Shown piece by piece: positions 1 to 7,707 of a stretch of DNA of 64,000 bases. The stretch covers positions 2,480,001-2,544,000 of the forward strand of contig OZ220686.1 in the NCBI GenBank assembly GCA_965116435.1, in the 5' to 3' direction. The position numbers were made by a program, and so were the translations under genes. The DNA is from VXPQ01 sp965116435. Lineage in GTDB: Bacteria > Bacteroidota > Rhodothermia > Rhodothermales > VXPQ01. The notes below the pieces were generated by a model. It searched no databases. It saw only the letters and a program-made list of their open reading frames with translations, and was not told where the DNA came from. The first letter of the stretch is position 1. Every line of letters begins with the position of its first letter.

Positions 1-1
1 G

Positions 2-1063
2 CTGGGCGTGTTTATTGCTGTGGTGATCGGGCTTCTCGCGGGCGTTTCGATTGGCCTGGTTACGGAATATTACACCTCTACGCAAAGCCGTCCGACCCAT
101 GGAATCGCCCATCAGAGTGTGACCGGCTCCGCCACGAACATCATTGCCGGGCTGGGCGTGGGCATGTTTTCGACTGGCCTTCCGGCGATCATTCTGGCCC
201 TGGCGATTCTGGGAGCCTATCATTTCGCCGGATTGTACGGCCTGGCCATTGCTGCGGTGGGCATGTTGTCGGTGACCGGCATTCAGCTGGCGGTCGACGC
301 CTACGGGCCGATTTCGGACAATGCAGGCGGGATTGCGGAGATGTCCGGCTTGCCGGAAGAGGTTCGGGCGCGCACCGACAAACTCGACGCCGTCGGCAAT
401 ACGACCGCCGCCATCGGGAAGGGGTTCGCCATCGGGTCCGCCGCTTTGACGGCGCTGGCCCTTTTCGCGGCCTTCAAGCAGCAGGCGCAAGTGCCCAGCA
501 TCGATGTGGCCGATCCGCGTATCCTGTCCGGCTTGCTCCTCGGGGCCATGTTGCCGTACGTGTTCAGCGCGATGGCCATGGGCGCCGTGGGGCGGGCGGC
601 CGGACATATGATTGTGGAGGTCGGGCGGCAGTTTCGGGAGATTCCCGGGTTGCGCGAAGGCGCGGCGCGGGCCGACCATACGCGCTGCGTCGATATTTCC
701 ACGAAGGCGGCGATTCGCGAAATGGTGGCGCCGGGGCTTCTGGCGATCGCGGCGCCAGTGATCATAGGCTTCATCGACAAAAGCATGCTGGGCGGGCTTC
801 TGGCCGGCGTGCTGGTTTCCGGCGTGCTGTTCGCTATTTTCCAGGCCAATGCCGGGGGCGCCTGGGATAACGCCAAGAAATTGATCGAAGGGAACATTTC
901 TATCAACGGAACCATGTATGGAAAAGGCAGCGACGCCCACAAAGCGTCGGTAGTAGGGGACACGGTGGGCGATCCGTTGAAGGATACGAGCGGTCCCAGC
1001 TTGAACATTTTGATTAAATTGATTGCAGTGGTGGCGCTGGTTATTGCGCCGCTTATTGCATGA
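2..1063 (+). CDS. hppA: Membrane-bound proton/sodium-translocating pyrophosphatase, C-terminal part
   Basis: The gene is cut by the window start; about 353 C-terminal residues are present. Alternating hydrophobic helices carry M-PPase signatures: DNAGGIAEM near residue 106, GNTTAAIGKG encoded at 394-423, and GDTVGDPLKDTSGPS near the end. The family couples hydrolysis of pyrophosphate to pumping of H+ or Na+ across the inner membrane. Alanine after GNTT (GNTTAA rather than GNTTKA) is the residue that marks the K+-dependent subfamily; the pumped ion cannot be decided from this fragment. The stop lies 42 bases before the downstream E2 gene, with no obvious terminator between them. Confidence 0.95.
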   Translation: MGVFIAVVIGLLAGVSIGLVTEYYTSTQSRPTHGIAHQSVTGSATNIIAGLGVGMFSTGLPAIILALAILGAYHFAGLYGLAIAAVGMLSVTGIQLAVDAYGPISDNAGGIAEMSGLPEEVRARTDKLDAVGNTTAAIGKGFAIGSAALTALALFAAFKQQAQVPSIDVADPRILSGLLLGAMLPYVFSAMAMGAVGRAAGHMIVEVGRQFREIPGLREGAARADHTRCVDISTKAAIREMVAPGLLAIAAPVIIGFIDKSMLGGLLAGVLVSGVLFAIFQANAGGAWDNAKKLIEGNISINGTMYGKGSDAHKASVVGDTVGDPLKDTSGPSLNILIKLIAVVALVIAPLIA

Positions 1064-1105
1064 CATGCACTTTCGCGTTCTTGCACCAATCATTGCGAAG
1101 CGAAT

Positions 1106-2458
1106 ATGGCCAGGGTTGAAATCACCATGCCCCAAATGGGCGAGAGTATCACCGAGGGCACGGTGGTCGAGTGGTACAAGAAGCCCGGAGAACGTATCGA
1201 GCAGGACGAAACGCTGCTTGAGATAGGCACCGACAAGGTGGACACCGACGTGCCGTCGCCGGTAGGGGGCGTCGTGGTCGAAATTCTGGTGGAAGAGGGC
1301 AGTACGGTCGATGTGGGCACGTTGCTCGCTGTGATCGCGGACGGGGACGAGGCGGATGCTCCGGTCTCCACACCGGCGCCTGAACCAGCCTCCGAACCGG
1401 CGCCTGAACCTGTTCGCGAAGCGCCGCCGCCTGCGCCTGCGGTATCCGAGCCGGCGTTGCCTCCTGACGCTGCGCCGCACCCGCCTCCCGTACGCATTAC
1501 CGAGGAAGCTGCGTTTGCCCCGCAGGACGCCGCCGCTCCGAAGCAGGCCGCCGCCAGCGAGTCGTTCTTTTCCCCGCTCGTGCGCTCCATCGCCGAGCAG
1601 GAAGGAGTAAGCGATGCGGAACTCCAGGCTATTGCGGGGTCCGGTCGGGACGGACGAGTGACGAAGAAGGATGTGCTGGCGTATGTGGCCAGCCGCGCTG
1701 CGGAGGGCGCCGGATTTCCGGAGCCGCAGCCCGTCGAGTCTGCCGAAGGCCCCGAAACGCGCGTCGTCAAGATGGATCGCACCCGGAAGATCATTGCGGA
1801 GCATATGGTGCGCTCGAAGGCGACGTCGCCTCACGTGACGTCCTTTGCGGAAGTGGACATGACGAACCTGGTCGCGTTCATTCAGCGGGAAAAAGAGGCG
1901 TTTCTGAAGCGAGAGGGGGCCAAATTGACCTATACCCCGTTTTTCGTGCACGCCGCCATCGAAGCGCTTCGCGAGCATCCGGTCCTGAATGCGTCCGTGA
2001 ACGGGGACGAGATCGTGCTGCGGGATGATTTTCATATCAATATCGCCGTGGCCGTGGGCAAGACGGGCTTGGTTGCGCCGGTTTTGCGCAATGCGGGGCG
2101 GCAGTCGTTCGCCGACCTGGCGCGGTCCGTGGCGGATGTGGCGGATCGGGCGCGCAACAAGCGGTTGCATCCCGACGATCTGCAGGGCGGGACCTTCACG
2201 ATCACGAATATCGGCCCGATAGGGGGCCTGAAGGGGACGCCCATCATCAATCAGCCGCAAGTGGCTATTCTGGCCGTCGGGCGCATTCAGAAACGTCCGG
2301 TGGTGATCGAGGACCCCAGACTCGGCGACGTGATTGCGGTGCGGCACATGGCCTGGCTGTCTCTTTCCTACGACCACCGCATTATCGACGGGGCTATGGG
2401 GTCTTCGTTTTTGACCCGGTTCGTCGGGATCGTGGAATCCATGGGCGTCGTGACCTGA
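1106..2458 (+). CDS. Dihydrolipoamide acyltransferase (E2) of a 2-oxoacid dehydrogenase complex
   Basis: This 450-residue protein has the standard E2 order. A lipoyl domain (residues 1-78) has its lipoyl-lysine in GTDKVDTDV. An Ala/Pro/Glu-rich flexible linker (about 85-150) follows, then an E1/E3-binding domain (about 154-195, FFSPLVRSIA to TKKDVLAYV) and a catalytic acyltransferase domain (about 215-450) with the HRxxDG active-site motif as YDHRIIDG near the end. It transfers acyl groups from the E1-bound intermediate to CoA. Whether the complex acts on 2-oxoglutarate, branched-chain oxoacids or pyruvate cannot be told here, because no E1 or E3 gene is in the window; IGTDKVDTDVPSP is common in 2-oxoglutarate and branched-chain types. 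The ATG at 1106 gives the canonical start of the lipoyl domain. Confidence 0.93.
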   Translation: MARVEITMPQMGESITEGTVVEWYKKPGERIEQDETLLEIGTDKVDTDVPSPVGGVVVEILVEEGSTVDVGTLLAVIADGDEADAPVSTPAPEPASEPAPEPVREAPPPAPAVSEPALPPDAAPHPPPVRITEEAAFAPQDAAAPKQAAASESFFSPLVRSIAEQEGVSDAELQAIAGSGRDGRVTKKDVLAYVASRAAEGAGFPEPQPVESAEGPETRVVKMDRTRKIIAEHMVRSKATSPHVTSFAEVDMTNLVAFIQREKEAFLKREGAKLTYTPFFVHAAIEALREHPVLNASVNGDEIVLRDDFHINIAVAVGKTGLVAPVLRNAGRQSFADLARSVADVADRARNKRLHPDDLQGGTFTITNIGPIGGLKGTPIINQPQVAILAVGRIQKRPVVIEDPRLGDVIAVRHMAWLSLSYDHRIIDGAMGSSFLTRFVGIVESMGVVT

Positions 2459-2519
2459 TCAGTGCATCCTTGAGTATTCCGGGATGCACGGCTCGACGTG
2501 GATTTGATCAGAGCACCCC
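2456..2519. repeat. Intergenic palindromic repeat, copy A (degenerate, doubled)
   Basis: The segment just after the E2 stop reads TGATCAGTGCATCC, then the opposite arm GGATGCAC 12 bases on, then a degenerate full copy containing GACGTGGATTTGATCAGAGC. The same core (AAGTGGATTTGATCAGTGCATCC-like) recurs in the gaps at 12985, 13392, 17015 and 44793. The 5' part can fold as a hairpin with stem GTGCATCC/GGATGCAC. Confidence 0.6.
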
Positions 2520-2614
2520 GCATCCTGTCGTAGTATTTCATAATTCCGTTATTGTATTTAATCTGCCGGATGGCTATTCTGTGGCGTATCGCAGATATTT
2601 CATCCCGGGCAATA

Positions 2615-3613
2615 ATGGATTCGCCGCACATCGCACCGCTCAGACTCGCGCCGAACGAACTTGCAAAGCGCTTGCAGGATTTCGAGCGGGAGTATCTCCG
2701 TACGAAAAGCGCCGATACGGTAGGCACCTATCGCCGGGCGCTTAACGAATTCGAACGGTGGTTCGCCGGACAGGCCGACGCCGCGTGCTTTTCGGAAGAG
2801 GGGGTGCGGGCCTACAAGACCCATCTCGTAACGGCGCGTTCGTTGAGCGAGGCCTCCGTATCCACCTACCTGACTGCGTTGCGGCAGTTTTGCAAGTACC
2901 TCGTTTCCATTGGGCTGATGGACGAGAATCCGGCGCGCAACGTGCGGGGGAGCCGCCGTCCGTCCACGCATTCCCGCGAAGCGCTTACGGAGGCGGACGT
3001 CGAGCAGCTGCTTGAGGCCCTGGATGATTCGACCCTGCTCGGCAAGCGAGATCAGGCCATGGTGTATTTGATGCTGTACGCCGGGCTCAGCGAAATCGAG
3101 ATGATCCGGGCCGACGCGCGGGACATCGAGCACATGTTGCTGGGCTCGTTTCTTCGCGTGCAGGGGAAGGGGCGCGCGGGCAAGGATCGGCAGGTGCTGC
3201 TGGACCCTCCGGTCGTTGAAAAAATAACGGCGTATCTCGAAGCCCGCTCGTCGGGGACGCCCGAACAGCCGTTATTCGTGTCCCATGGCCATCGTTCGAA
3301 CGGCCAACGCCTGAATACGCGCTCCGTGCGTAGCCGGATCAACAGGCTTCTGACGGCGGCCAACCTGAAACGCCGCGGCGTCAGCCCGCATAGCCTTACG
3401 CACACCGCCCCGCTTATCTGGCTGGGCGCGGGCATGGATATCGAGGAGGTCCAGACGCGCATGCGGCACGGCACGCTCGAAACCACGCGTATTTATTTCA
3501 GGAGGCAGGGCGTGCCGCAGGGAGAGGAGGACGCGGCGCCCCGGGACGCGCAAGCAGGGTCAGACGCCGGTGCGTATGGTGATCTGATGCAGGCCCCCGA
3601 GCGTAGACCATGA
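2615..3613 (+). CDS. XerC/XerD-like tyrosine recombinase lacking both catalytic arginines
   Basis: The 332-residue protein from the ATG at 2615 has the Xer layout: an N-terminal SAM-like core-binding domain (about 10-95, TVGTYRRALNEF, YLTALRQFCKYL) and a C-terminal catalytic domain (about 120-300). The catalytic Lys region (GKGRAGKDR), an HxxxH motif (His259, His263), the MRHGTLETT histidine and the nucleophile Tyr294 (RIYF) are present. Arg I, normally in GLRxxE, is Ser159 (GLSEIEM), and Arg II, normally in HxLRHT, is Thr262 (HSLTHT). The His259-Tyr294 spacing of 35 matches E. coli XerD, which supports the alignment. The tail runs about 38 residues past the tyrosine into convergent porQ, as if an earlier stop was lost. 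By known chemistry it should not recombine DNA; it may be decayed or repurposed as a binding protein. An upstream in-frame start at 2552 is less likely. Confidence 0.85.
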   Translation: MDSPHIAPLRLAPNELAKRLQDFEREYLRTKSADTVGTYRRALNEFERWFAGQADAACFSEEGVRAYKTHLVTARSLSEASVSTYLTALRQFCKYLVSIGLMDENPARNVRGSRRPSTHSREALTEADVEQLLEALDDSTLLGKRDQAMVYLMLYAGLSEIEMIRADARDIEHMLLGSFLRVQGKGRAGKDRQVLLDPPVVEKITAYLEARSSGTPEQPLFVSHGHRSNGQRLNTRSVRSRINRLLTAANLKRRGVSPHSLTHTAPLIWLGAGMDIEEVQTRMRHGTLETTRIYFRRQGVPQGEEDAAPRDAQAGSDAGAYGDLMQAPERRP

Positions 3614-4534
3614 GTTGAAGGCGTAGTCGAAGCGGAAGCCGGCTACCCGGATGCCGCACCCCACGCCCACGCCGGCGAGGTCCAGCCGGTTTTTGATTTT
3701 CAGGTCCTGGTGTTGCCGGTGATTGTATCCGAAGCGGAGCCGGAACGCCTCGCCGAAAAAGAATTCCCACCCTATGGCTACATGGCGCAGCACCCCCGAA
3801 ACGGCGCTGCGTTCTTCGCTTTCTTCGCCGATCCGGTTCAGGTTGTAGCCCGACAGGGAAACGAGCAGCGGAAGGTATCGGAAGCGTTTCGAAATGCCTG
3901 TGCGGAGGTCTACGGGCAAGGCGTCTCGGGTTGCGCCGAGCGCATCTGCGACGAAGCCTATGTGGTGCATGGAGGCGCTCAGGGCCAGCTGCCGTTTGGG
4001 TATGTGGTACAGTATTCCGACGTCGGCGGCGAAGGCGGAGGCGCTGGCGGCTTCGACGCTTGAGAATGCGGCATGGAGGCTGGCTCCGTACCGCAGGCGG
4101 TCGTCGTGGCTGCGCGCCCAGGCTGCCGTGAGCGCGGCGTCGTTTGCGCCGAAGGATCCTGTAGGGTTGCCCTCGATGTCGTATCCGTCGGCGCTGCCCC
4201 AGGTTACGTAGCGCAGCCCCGCGCCCAGCGTACCCACGCGGTCCCAATGCCGGGCATGCGATACGAACCCTGCATGAACGCCTCCGAGGTGGTTCAGGTA
4301 GGTTACGGAAAGCGTACGGTGCATGTCGGGGTTGAGCAGGGCGGGATTGTAGAAGAAGGCGTTGACGTCTTCGTCGTATACGGCGGAGAAGGCGCTGGCC
4401 ATGGAGGCGGCCCGTGCGGAAGGGGCGAGCCGCAGGAAGGAAAACGTGGTGGGCGGGCCGGGTTGGGCCGCCGCCGCATGGGTCAGGGCAAGGATTGCCG
4501 CAAAGAGGAACGGACAAAGACGGGAAATGCGCAT
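3560..4534 (-). CDS. porQ: Type IX secretion system protein PorQ
   Basis: The 324-residue protein has a signal peptide (cleavage after ALTHAAAAQ) and the PorQ/PorV pattern: FLRLAPSARAASMA, then DEDVNAFFYNPALLNPD and alternating beta-strand segments of an outer-membrane barrel. PorQ is an accessory outer-membrane protein of the T9SS, which exports proteins carrying a C-terminal sorting domain; several such cargo proteins are encoded later in this window. Its 3' end overlaps the convergent Xer-like gene by 54 bases. It is read away from the DUF4249-like array, from which it is separated by a 382-base gap. Confidence 0.85.
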   Translation of the reverse strand: MRISRLCPFLFAAILALTHAAAAQPGPPTTFSFLRLAPSARAASMASAFSAVYDEDVNAFFYNPALLNPDMHRTLSVTYLNHLGGVHAGFVSHARHWDRVGTLGAGLRYVTWGSADGYDIEGNPTGSFGANDAALTAAWARSHDDRLRYGASLHAAFSSVEAASASAFAADVGILYHIPKRQLALSASMHHIGFVADALGATRDALPVDLRTGISKRFRYLPLLVSLSGYNLNRIGEESEERSAVSGVLRHVAIGWEFFFGEAFRLRFGYNHRQHQDLKIKNRLDLAGVGVGCGIRVAGFRFDYAFNSWSTLGGLHQITIRTGV

Positions 4535-4815
4535 AGGTTGTCGAACGATTGTTCCGGCTGGATGTTGCCGGGGAGTGTGGGATATTGCGGGGTGTCGGGA
4601 CCTGGGGTGCGCTTTTGCTATGGCCCTTGCTGTGGCGCAGGAAATTCGGCCCGCCTAAAATATTTAGGTTGGAAAATTTCCGGGTTAAGAAAATAAGGTT
4701 GCTGTTTTTGCGTGGGTTGGCGGTCCTGTGCATTGTCGGGTCCTGTGGTGCGTCTTTGCTCTGGGGTATTGTCCAGGGAAGGCGGGCGCGGATCGAAAAA
4801 AATTGCAGGGCGCTC

Positions 4816-4846
4816 TTGCATGTCGTTTGGGGCGCGGGTATCTTTT
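4816..4846 (+). promoter_or_regulatory. Bacteroidota-type promoter of DUF4249-like gene 1
   Basis: TTGC at 4816-4819, a 19-base spacer and TATCTTTT at 4839-4846 fit the Bacteroidota -33/-7 pattern (TTTG, 19-21 bases, TAnnTTTG). The same pair with identical spacing precedes the two duplicated small secreted genes at 7152 and 8984. The gene start lies 70 bases downstream. Confidence 0.5.
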
Positions 4847-4866
4847 GGTGCGGGTTGTGCCGCACG

Positions 4867-4914
4867 AGGTGATTCGGGTTCGTTGGACAGCTTTTACGGA
4901 ATTTTAAGGTGTAG
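4867..4914 (+). repeat. 48-base dispersed element at the left edge of the array
   Basis: The segment from GATTCGGGTTCGTTGGACA to ATTTTAAGGTGTAGG ends 2 bases before the ATG of the first lipoprotein gene. It matches the reverse complement of 55717-55766 at roughly three quarters of positions, with ATTTTAAGGTGTA fully conserved. At the other site it ends a truncated AlbA_2 gene, so it may be the end or remnant of a mobile element. Confidence 0.45.
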
Positions 4915-4916
4915 GT

Positions 4917-5891
4917 ATGCAGCGCCTGAATGCCATTGGCCGTACACTTCTTGTTGCAGTTCCCCTGCTGCTTTGTCTGAGCCTTGCTGCTTGCGAGGAG
5001 GATGTGGCGGGGCCAACGGGCGTAGACGAGCCGTTTTCGTTGTATGGCGTTTTTAATCCCCGGTTGAATATGCAGACGGTGCTTGTCGCTCCGGTTGAAG
5101 ACCTGTTGGTTTCGGCGTCCGGGGAGGCGTTGGATGCCGTTGTGACTTCGACCGATCTGAATAGCGGCAAGACTTACGTGTGGCGGGATTCGGTGGCGGC
5201 CAACGCTGCGGGGCAGCTGGATCATATTTATGTGGCCGATTTTAGGCCCGGATACGGGAGTCGTCATCGCATGGAAGCGGTGCGGTCCGATGGGGAATGG
5301 AGCGCCGTAGCCATAGAGATTCCCGGGAATGTGCGCATTGAGGAAAGCGATGAGGGTACGCGGGACTTGCATGTGCGTGTTTTGGGGTTCGACGATGAAG
5401 ATTTTTTCCTGGTTCGTATAGAGGTTATATATGATGTTGCCTTTTACAAAGTGACTGCTCCCGATTCATTGTGTGAGAACCCTCGACGTCGTTATTCGAT
5501 TTCACGAAAGGGCGCTGAGAATAAGATAGATGGCGGATGGGAATTCACGACGGATATGAATATTTTATACGAGACCATGCGATCCTGGTATCATAGCGAT
5601 ACAGGATTCCGATTTAGGAATCCTGCTGAAGACGGATTGGCTTTATTTGGCCTGCAGCTGGAGGTGACCATTGGGGAGTCCGACTGGAATCCGCCGGGGG
5701 GCGATTTTTCGGATGATCGCGTGCTGTCTCACCCGGGTACGCTATTAAACGTAGAGAACGGGTATGGCCTGGTGGTTGGAGGGTACAATGACGAAGCCGC
5801 GCTATATCCCTCCAAGAGGGCGGTAGCCGACACGCCCTTCTTCGATTTCTTAGAGCGCGGCGGGGGTGATTACTGTCTGGGGACCCTATAA
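4917..5891 (+). CDS. DUF4249-like lipoprotein, array copy 1
   Basis: The 324-residue protein has a hydrophobic leader and a lipobox ending LSLAAC (Cys26), so it should be a lipid-anchored envelope protein. The mature part starts EEDVAGPTG, then EPFSLYGVFNP and a beta-rich domain; it ends GGGDYCLGTL. The layout resembles DUF4249, a Bacteroidota lipoprotein family of unknown function usually encoded beside a TonB-dependent receptor, as is the case here (receptor at 10551). The family call is by pattern only. Copies 3 and 4 are nearly identical except for a short stretch (DTGFRFRNPAEDGLAL here, 5596-5640) where all copies differ. It starts at an ATG that closely matches copy 4, behind its own promoter at 4816. 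Confidence 0.8.
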   Translation: MQRLNAIGRTLLVAVPLLLCLSLAACEEDVAGPTGVDEPFSLYGVFNPRLNMQTVLVAPVEDLLVSASGEALDAVVTSTDLNSGKTYVWRDSVAANAAGQLDHIYVADFRPGYGSRHRMEAVRSDGEWSAVAIEIPGNVRIEESDEGTRDLHVRVLGFDDEDFFLVRIEVIYDVAFYKVTAPDSLCENPRRRYSISRKGAENKIDGGWEFTTDMNILYETMRSWYHSDTGFRFRNPAEDGLALFGLQLEVTIGESDWNPPGGDFSDDRVLSHPGTLLNVENGYGLVVGGYNDEAALYPSKRAVADTPFFDFLERGGGDYCLGTL

Positions 5892-6858
5892 AATATTCTG
5901 TGCGCCTGCCCGCACGTTTCTTTTTGCAGGCTTTCTGCTGCTTTTTCTGAGCCTTGCTGCTTGCGAGGAGGATGTGGCGGGGCCAACGGGCGTGGACGAG
6001 CCGTTTTCGCTGTATGGTGTTTTTAATCCTGGGCTGTCTGTGCAGACGGTGTTTGTCGCCCCTGTGGAAGACCTGCTTGCCCCGGAATCCGGTGATCCGC
6101 TTGATGCGATCATCACCTCGACCGATTTGGGTAGCGGCAAAACATACGTTTGGCGGGATTCGGTGGTCGCCAACGCCACGGGGCAACTGGATCATGTCTA
6201 CTGGGCCGATTTTACGCCCGAATACGGGAGCCGCCATCGCATGGATGCGGTGCGGTCCGATGGAAAGAAAAGTGTTGTGCATGTGGAAGTGCCAGGGGAG
6301 GTGCGTATCGAATCCAGTGATGCGCCTACGCGCAACCTTAGAGTCACGGTTTCCGGGGCATCCCGCTTTGCCCTGGTTCGGTTCGATGTTACCTATAGCG
6401 TACGGTATTATGACAGGATGGAGCCTGACGAAATATGCAGTTCTCCTTTGAAGCGTTATACATTTCCATATCAACATCATGGAATAGCCCTTAAAAACAG
6501 TTGGCGGGTCGATATTGATTTGAATAGTCAATACGATACTATTCGGTCGTATTATCATGACGATACGGGGATAGAGTATTTGGAAAATCCCGTACGGGAT
6601 GGGCCTGCATTGATGGGTATGTGGTTGGATATCACAGTCGGCAGCCCCGAGTGGGATCCGCCGGAGGGTGATTTTTCGGATGAGCGCACACTGGTGCATT
6701 CCGGCACGCTTTCGAACGTGGAAAACGGCTATGGCCTGGTGGTTGGGGGATACAATGACGAAGCCGCGCTATATCCCTCCAGCAAGGCAGTTGACAACAC
6801 ATGGTTCTTCGATTTCATACAGCGCGGCGGGGGCGATTACTGTCTGGGGACCCTATAG
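5866..6858 (+). CDS. DUF4249-like lipoprotein, array copy 2 (chimeric, no normal start codon)
   Basis: This copy begins inside the end of copy 1: the first in-frame start is GTG 5866, overlapping by 26 bases. The usual intergenic spacer, promoter, small secreted gene and ATG are missing, as if a deletion fused the end of copy 1 to the signal-peptide region of another copy. The leader and lipobox (LSLAAC), the N-terminal 120 residues and the last 50 residues are close to the other copies. The middle (from VEVPGEVRIE to GMWLDITVGS) is strongly diverged, with a different variable stretch (DTGIEYLENPVRDGPAL). With GTG 5866 the leader is about 13 residues longer, so translation may depend on coupling to copy 1. 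A strong terminator hairpin follows at 6868. Confidence 0.7.
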   Translation: MITVWGPYKIFCAPARTFLFAGFLLLFLSLAACEEDVAGPTGVDEPFSLYGVFNPGLSVQTVFVAPVEDLLAPESGDPLDAIITSTDLGSGKTYVWRDSVVANATGQLDHVYWADFTPEYGSRHRMDAVRSDGKKSVVHVEVPGEVRIESSDAPTRNLRVTVSGASRFALVRFDVTYSVRYYDRMEPDEICSSPLKRYTFPYQHHGIALKNSWRVDIDLNSQYDTIRSYYHDDTGIEYLENPVRDGPALMGMWLDITVGSPEWDPPEGDFSDERTLVHSGTLSNVENGYGLVVGGYNDEAALYPSSKAVDNTWFFDFIQRGGGDYCLGTL

Positions 6859-6867
6859 AATACTCGG

Positions 6868-6898
6868 CCCGCCTAAAATATTTAGGCGGGGAATTTTT
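6868..6898 (+). terminator. Intrinsic terminator after copy 2
   Basis: A perfect 10-base-pair stem CCCGCCTAAA/TTTAGGCGGG with an ATA loop is followed by GAATTTTT. It lies 10 bases after the stop of copy 2, and the same structure recurs after copy 3. The decayed copy at 4650 suggests the spacer was duplicated with its gene. Confidence 0.75.
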
Positions 6899-7138
6899 CG
6901 GGTTAAAAAAATAAGGCTACCGTCTTTTACGATGATTGCGGCGATCTGTGGTGCACCGTTGCTTTGGGTATTCTCCAGAGCAAAGCGGGTGCGGATCGAA
7001 AGAAAGGAAATTACATGATAAACTTGACAAATTTCATTTAAATCAAATATTTCCATGGGTTTAGGCAAAGCAAGTGATGTTTCTCCCATTCTATCTAAAT
7101 GCATGTAAAACATGAATTTTACGTGTAAACTTCAAAAA
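6899..7138. repeat. Duplicated AT-rich spacer, copy 1 (pairs with 8716-8970)
   Basis: This stretch has no supported gene. It closely matches 8716-8970, including an AT-rich run around CATTTAAATCAAATATTT and ATGCATGTAAAACATG. The 5' half (6900-7005) also matches 4680-4800 upstream of the array. Minus-strand frames through it are open in both copies but run across the terminator, so they are not called. Confidence 0.65.
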
Positions 7139-7182
7139 ATGCAAGGCGCCCTTGCATGTCGTTTGGGGCGTATGTACCTTGC
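7139..7182 (+). promoter_or_regulatory. Palindromic operator overlapping a promoter, upstream of small secreted gene 1
   Basis: ATGCAAGG-CGC-CCTTGCAT (7139-7157) is a perfect 8-base inverted repeat. Its right arm contains the TTGC -33 element (7152-7155), followed by a 19-base spacer and TACCTTGC (7175-7182). The second copy at 8971 keeps both arms exactly and changes only the loop. This arrangement suggests repression or competition at the -33 box by a dimeric regulator; the regulator is unknown. Confidence 0.6.
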
Positions 7183-7236
7183 TGTTGCGGCTTGTGCCGC
7201 ACGCCGTGTTTTTTGTAACCAAATCCACATAATGCC

Positions 7237-7671
7237 ATGATGCGCTTTACTTGCCTGCTGGCCATTTTGCTGACGTTTCCGTTCGTGCTTGGATCGCATG
7301 TACCTGAGGACATTGTCTCTGGATCCGGTGATGAAACAGGCTATTGTGAATCTCTGACCTTGCAAATTCCCATAAGCTCAGCTCCTGTGGCTCAAGCCGT
7401 CATATCTGGGCCTGCAGGATCATCATGTGGAAGCTGGGAAGTGATCTACTATGCGCCTGCAAGTACTGAAGTTCAGGTGTTTTTCAATGTGTATGAACTG
7501 CGCAGTAACGGAACGTCAAGGCTGATATCGTATGCGGTGTGTGGTCCAGACCATGGTATTTGTAAACGGGATTGGGGTTTTATTTCATCCTCTAGCAGGA
7601 TACTGCTTACAGGAAGGAAATCGTCAGGTGGGATAGCAGGTGCTGTCGCTGAACTTGATCTGTCTTATTGA
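7237..7671 (+). CDS. Small secreted protein of unknown function, copy 1
   Basis: The 144-residue protein starts at ATG ATG and has a signal peptide (MMRFTCLLAILLTFPFVLGS). No family is recognised. The mature part is Ser/Gly-rich and predicted beta-rich, with cysteines in GYCES, SSCGSWEV, YAVCGPD and ICKRD that could form disulfides. It shares almost all of its sequence with the 9069 gene; differences cluster around residues 118-125 (CGPDHGICKRD here, CGPDQGPCRSGSN there). It lies 36 bases upstream of lipoprotein copy 3 and 55 bases downstream of its own promoter, so the two are probably co-transcribed. Confidence 0.75.
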   Translation: MMRFTCLLAILLTFPFVLGSHVPEDIVSGSGDETGYCESLTLQIPISSAPVAQAVISGPAGSSCGSWEVIYYAPASTEVQVFFNVYELRSNGTSRLISYAVCGPDHGICKRDWGFISSSSRILLTGRKSSGGIAGAVAELDLSY

Positions 7672-7707
7672 TAGGATAATCTCTTGAAATAAAGCCAGCA
7701 TAATGCA

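Larger units (their letters stand above)
4535..4916. other. Intergenic region between porQ and the lipoprotein array
   Basis: No gene is supported here. It holds the first, most degenerate copy of a spacer (4650-4800) that is repeated after the second and third lipoprotein genes, including the CCCGCCTAAA-ATA-TTTAGG hairpin whose outer stem has decayed here. After it come a promoter-like pair at 4816-4846 and a 48-base element at 4867-4914 that recurs inverted at 55717. Base composition falls noticeably relative to porQ. Confidence 0.6.

Noticed and set aside
3498..5372. 624-codon minus-strand frame overlapping porQ and the first lipoprotein gene
   Set aside because: Its sequence is Arg/Pro-rich, has no recognisable domain and is the shadow of porQ (minus strand, another frame) and the plus-strand lipoprotein gene.
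6853..7113. Minus-strand frame (MFYMHLDRMGETSLAL) conserved at 8721-8945
   Set aside because: Conservation is explained by duplication of the spacer; the two frames diverge in reading frame at their ends and run through the terminator hairpin.
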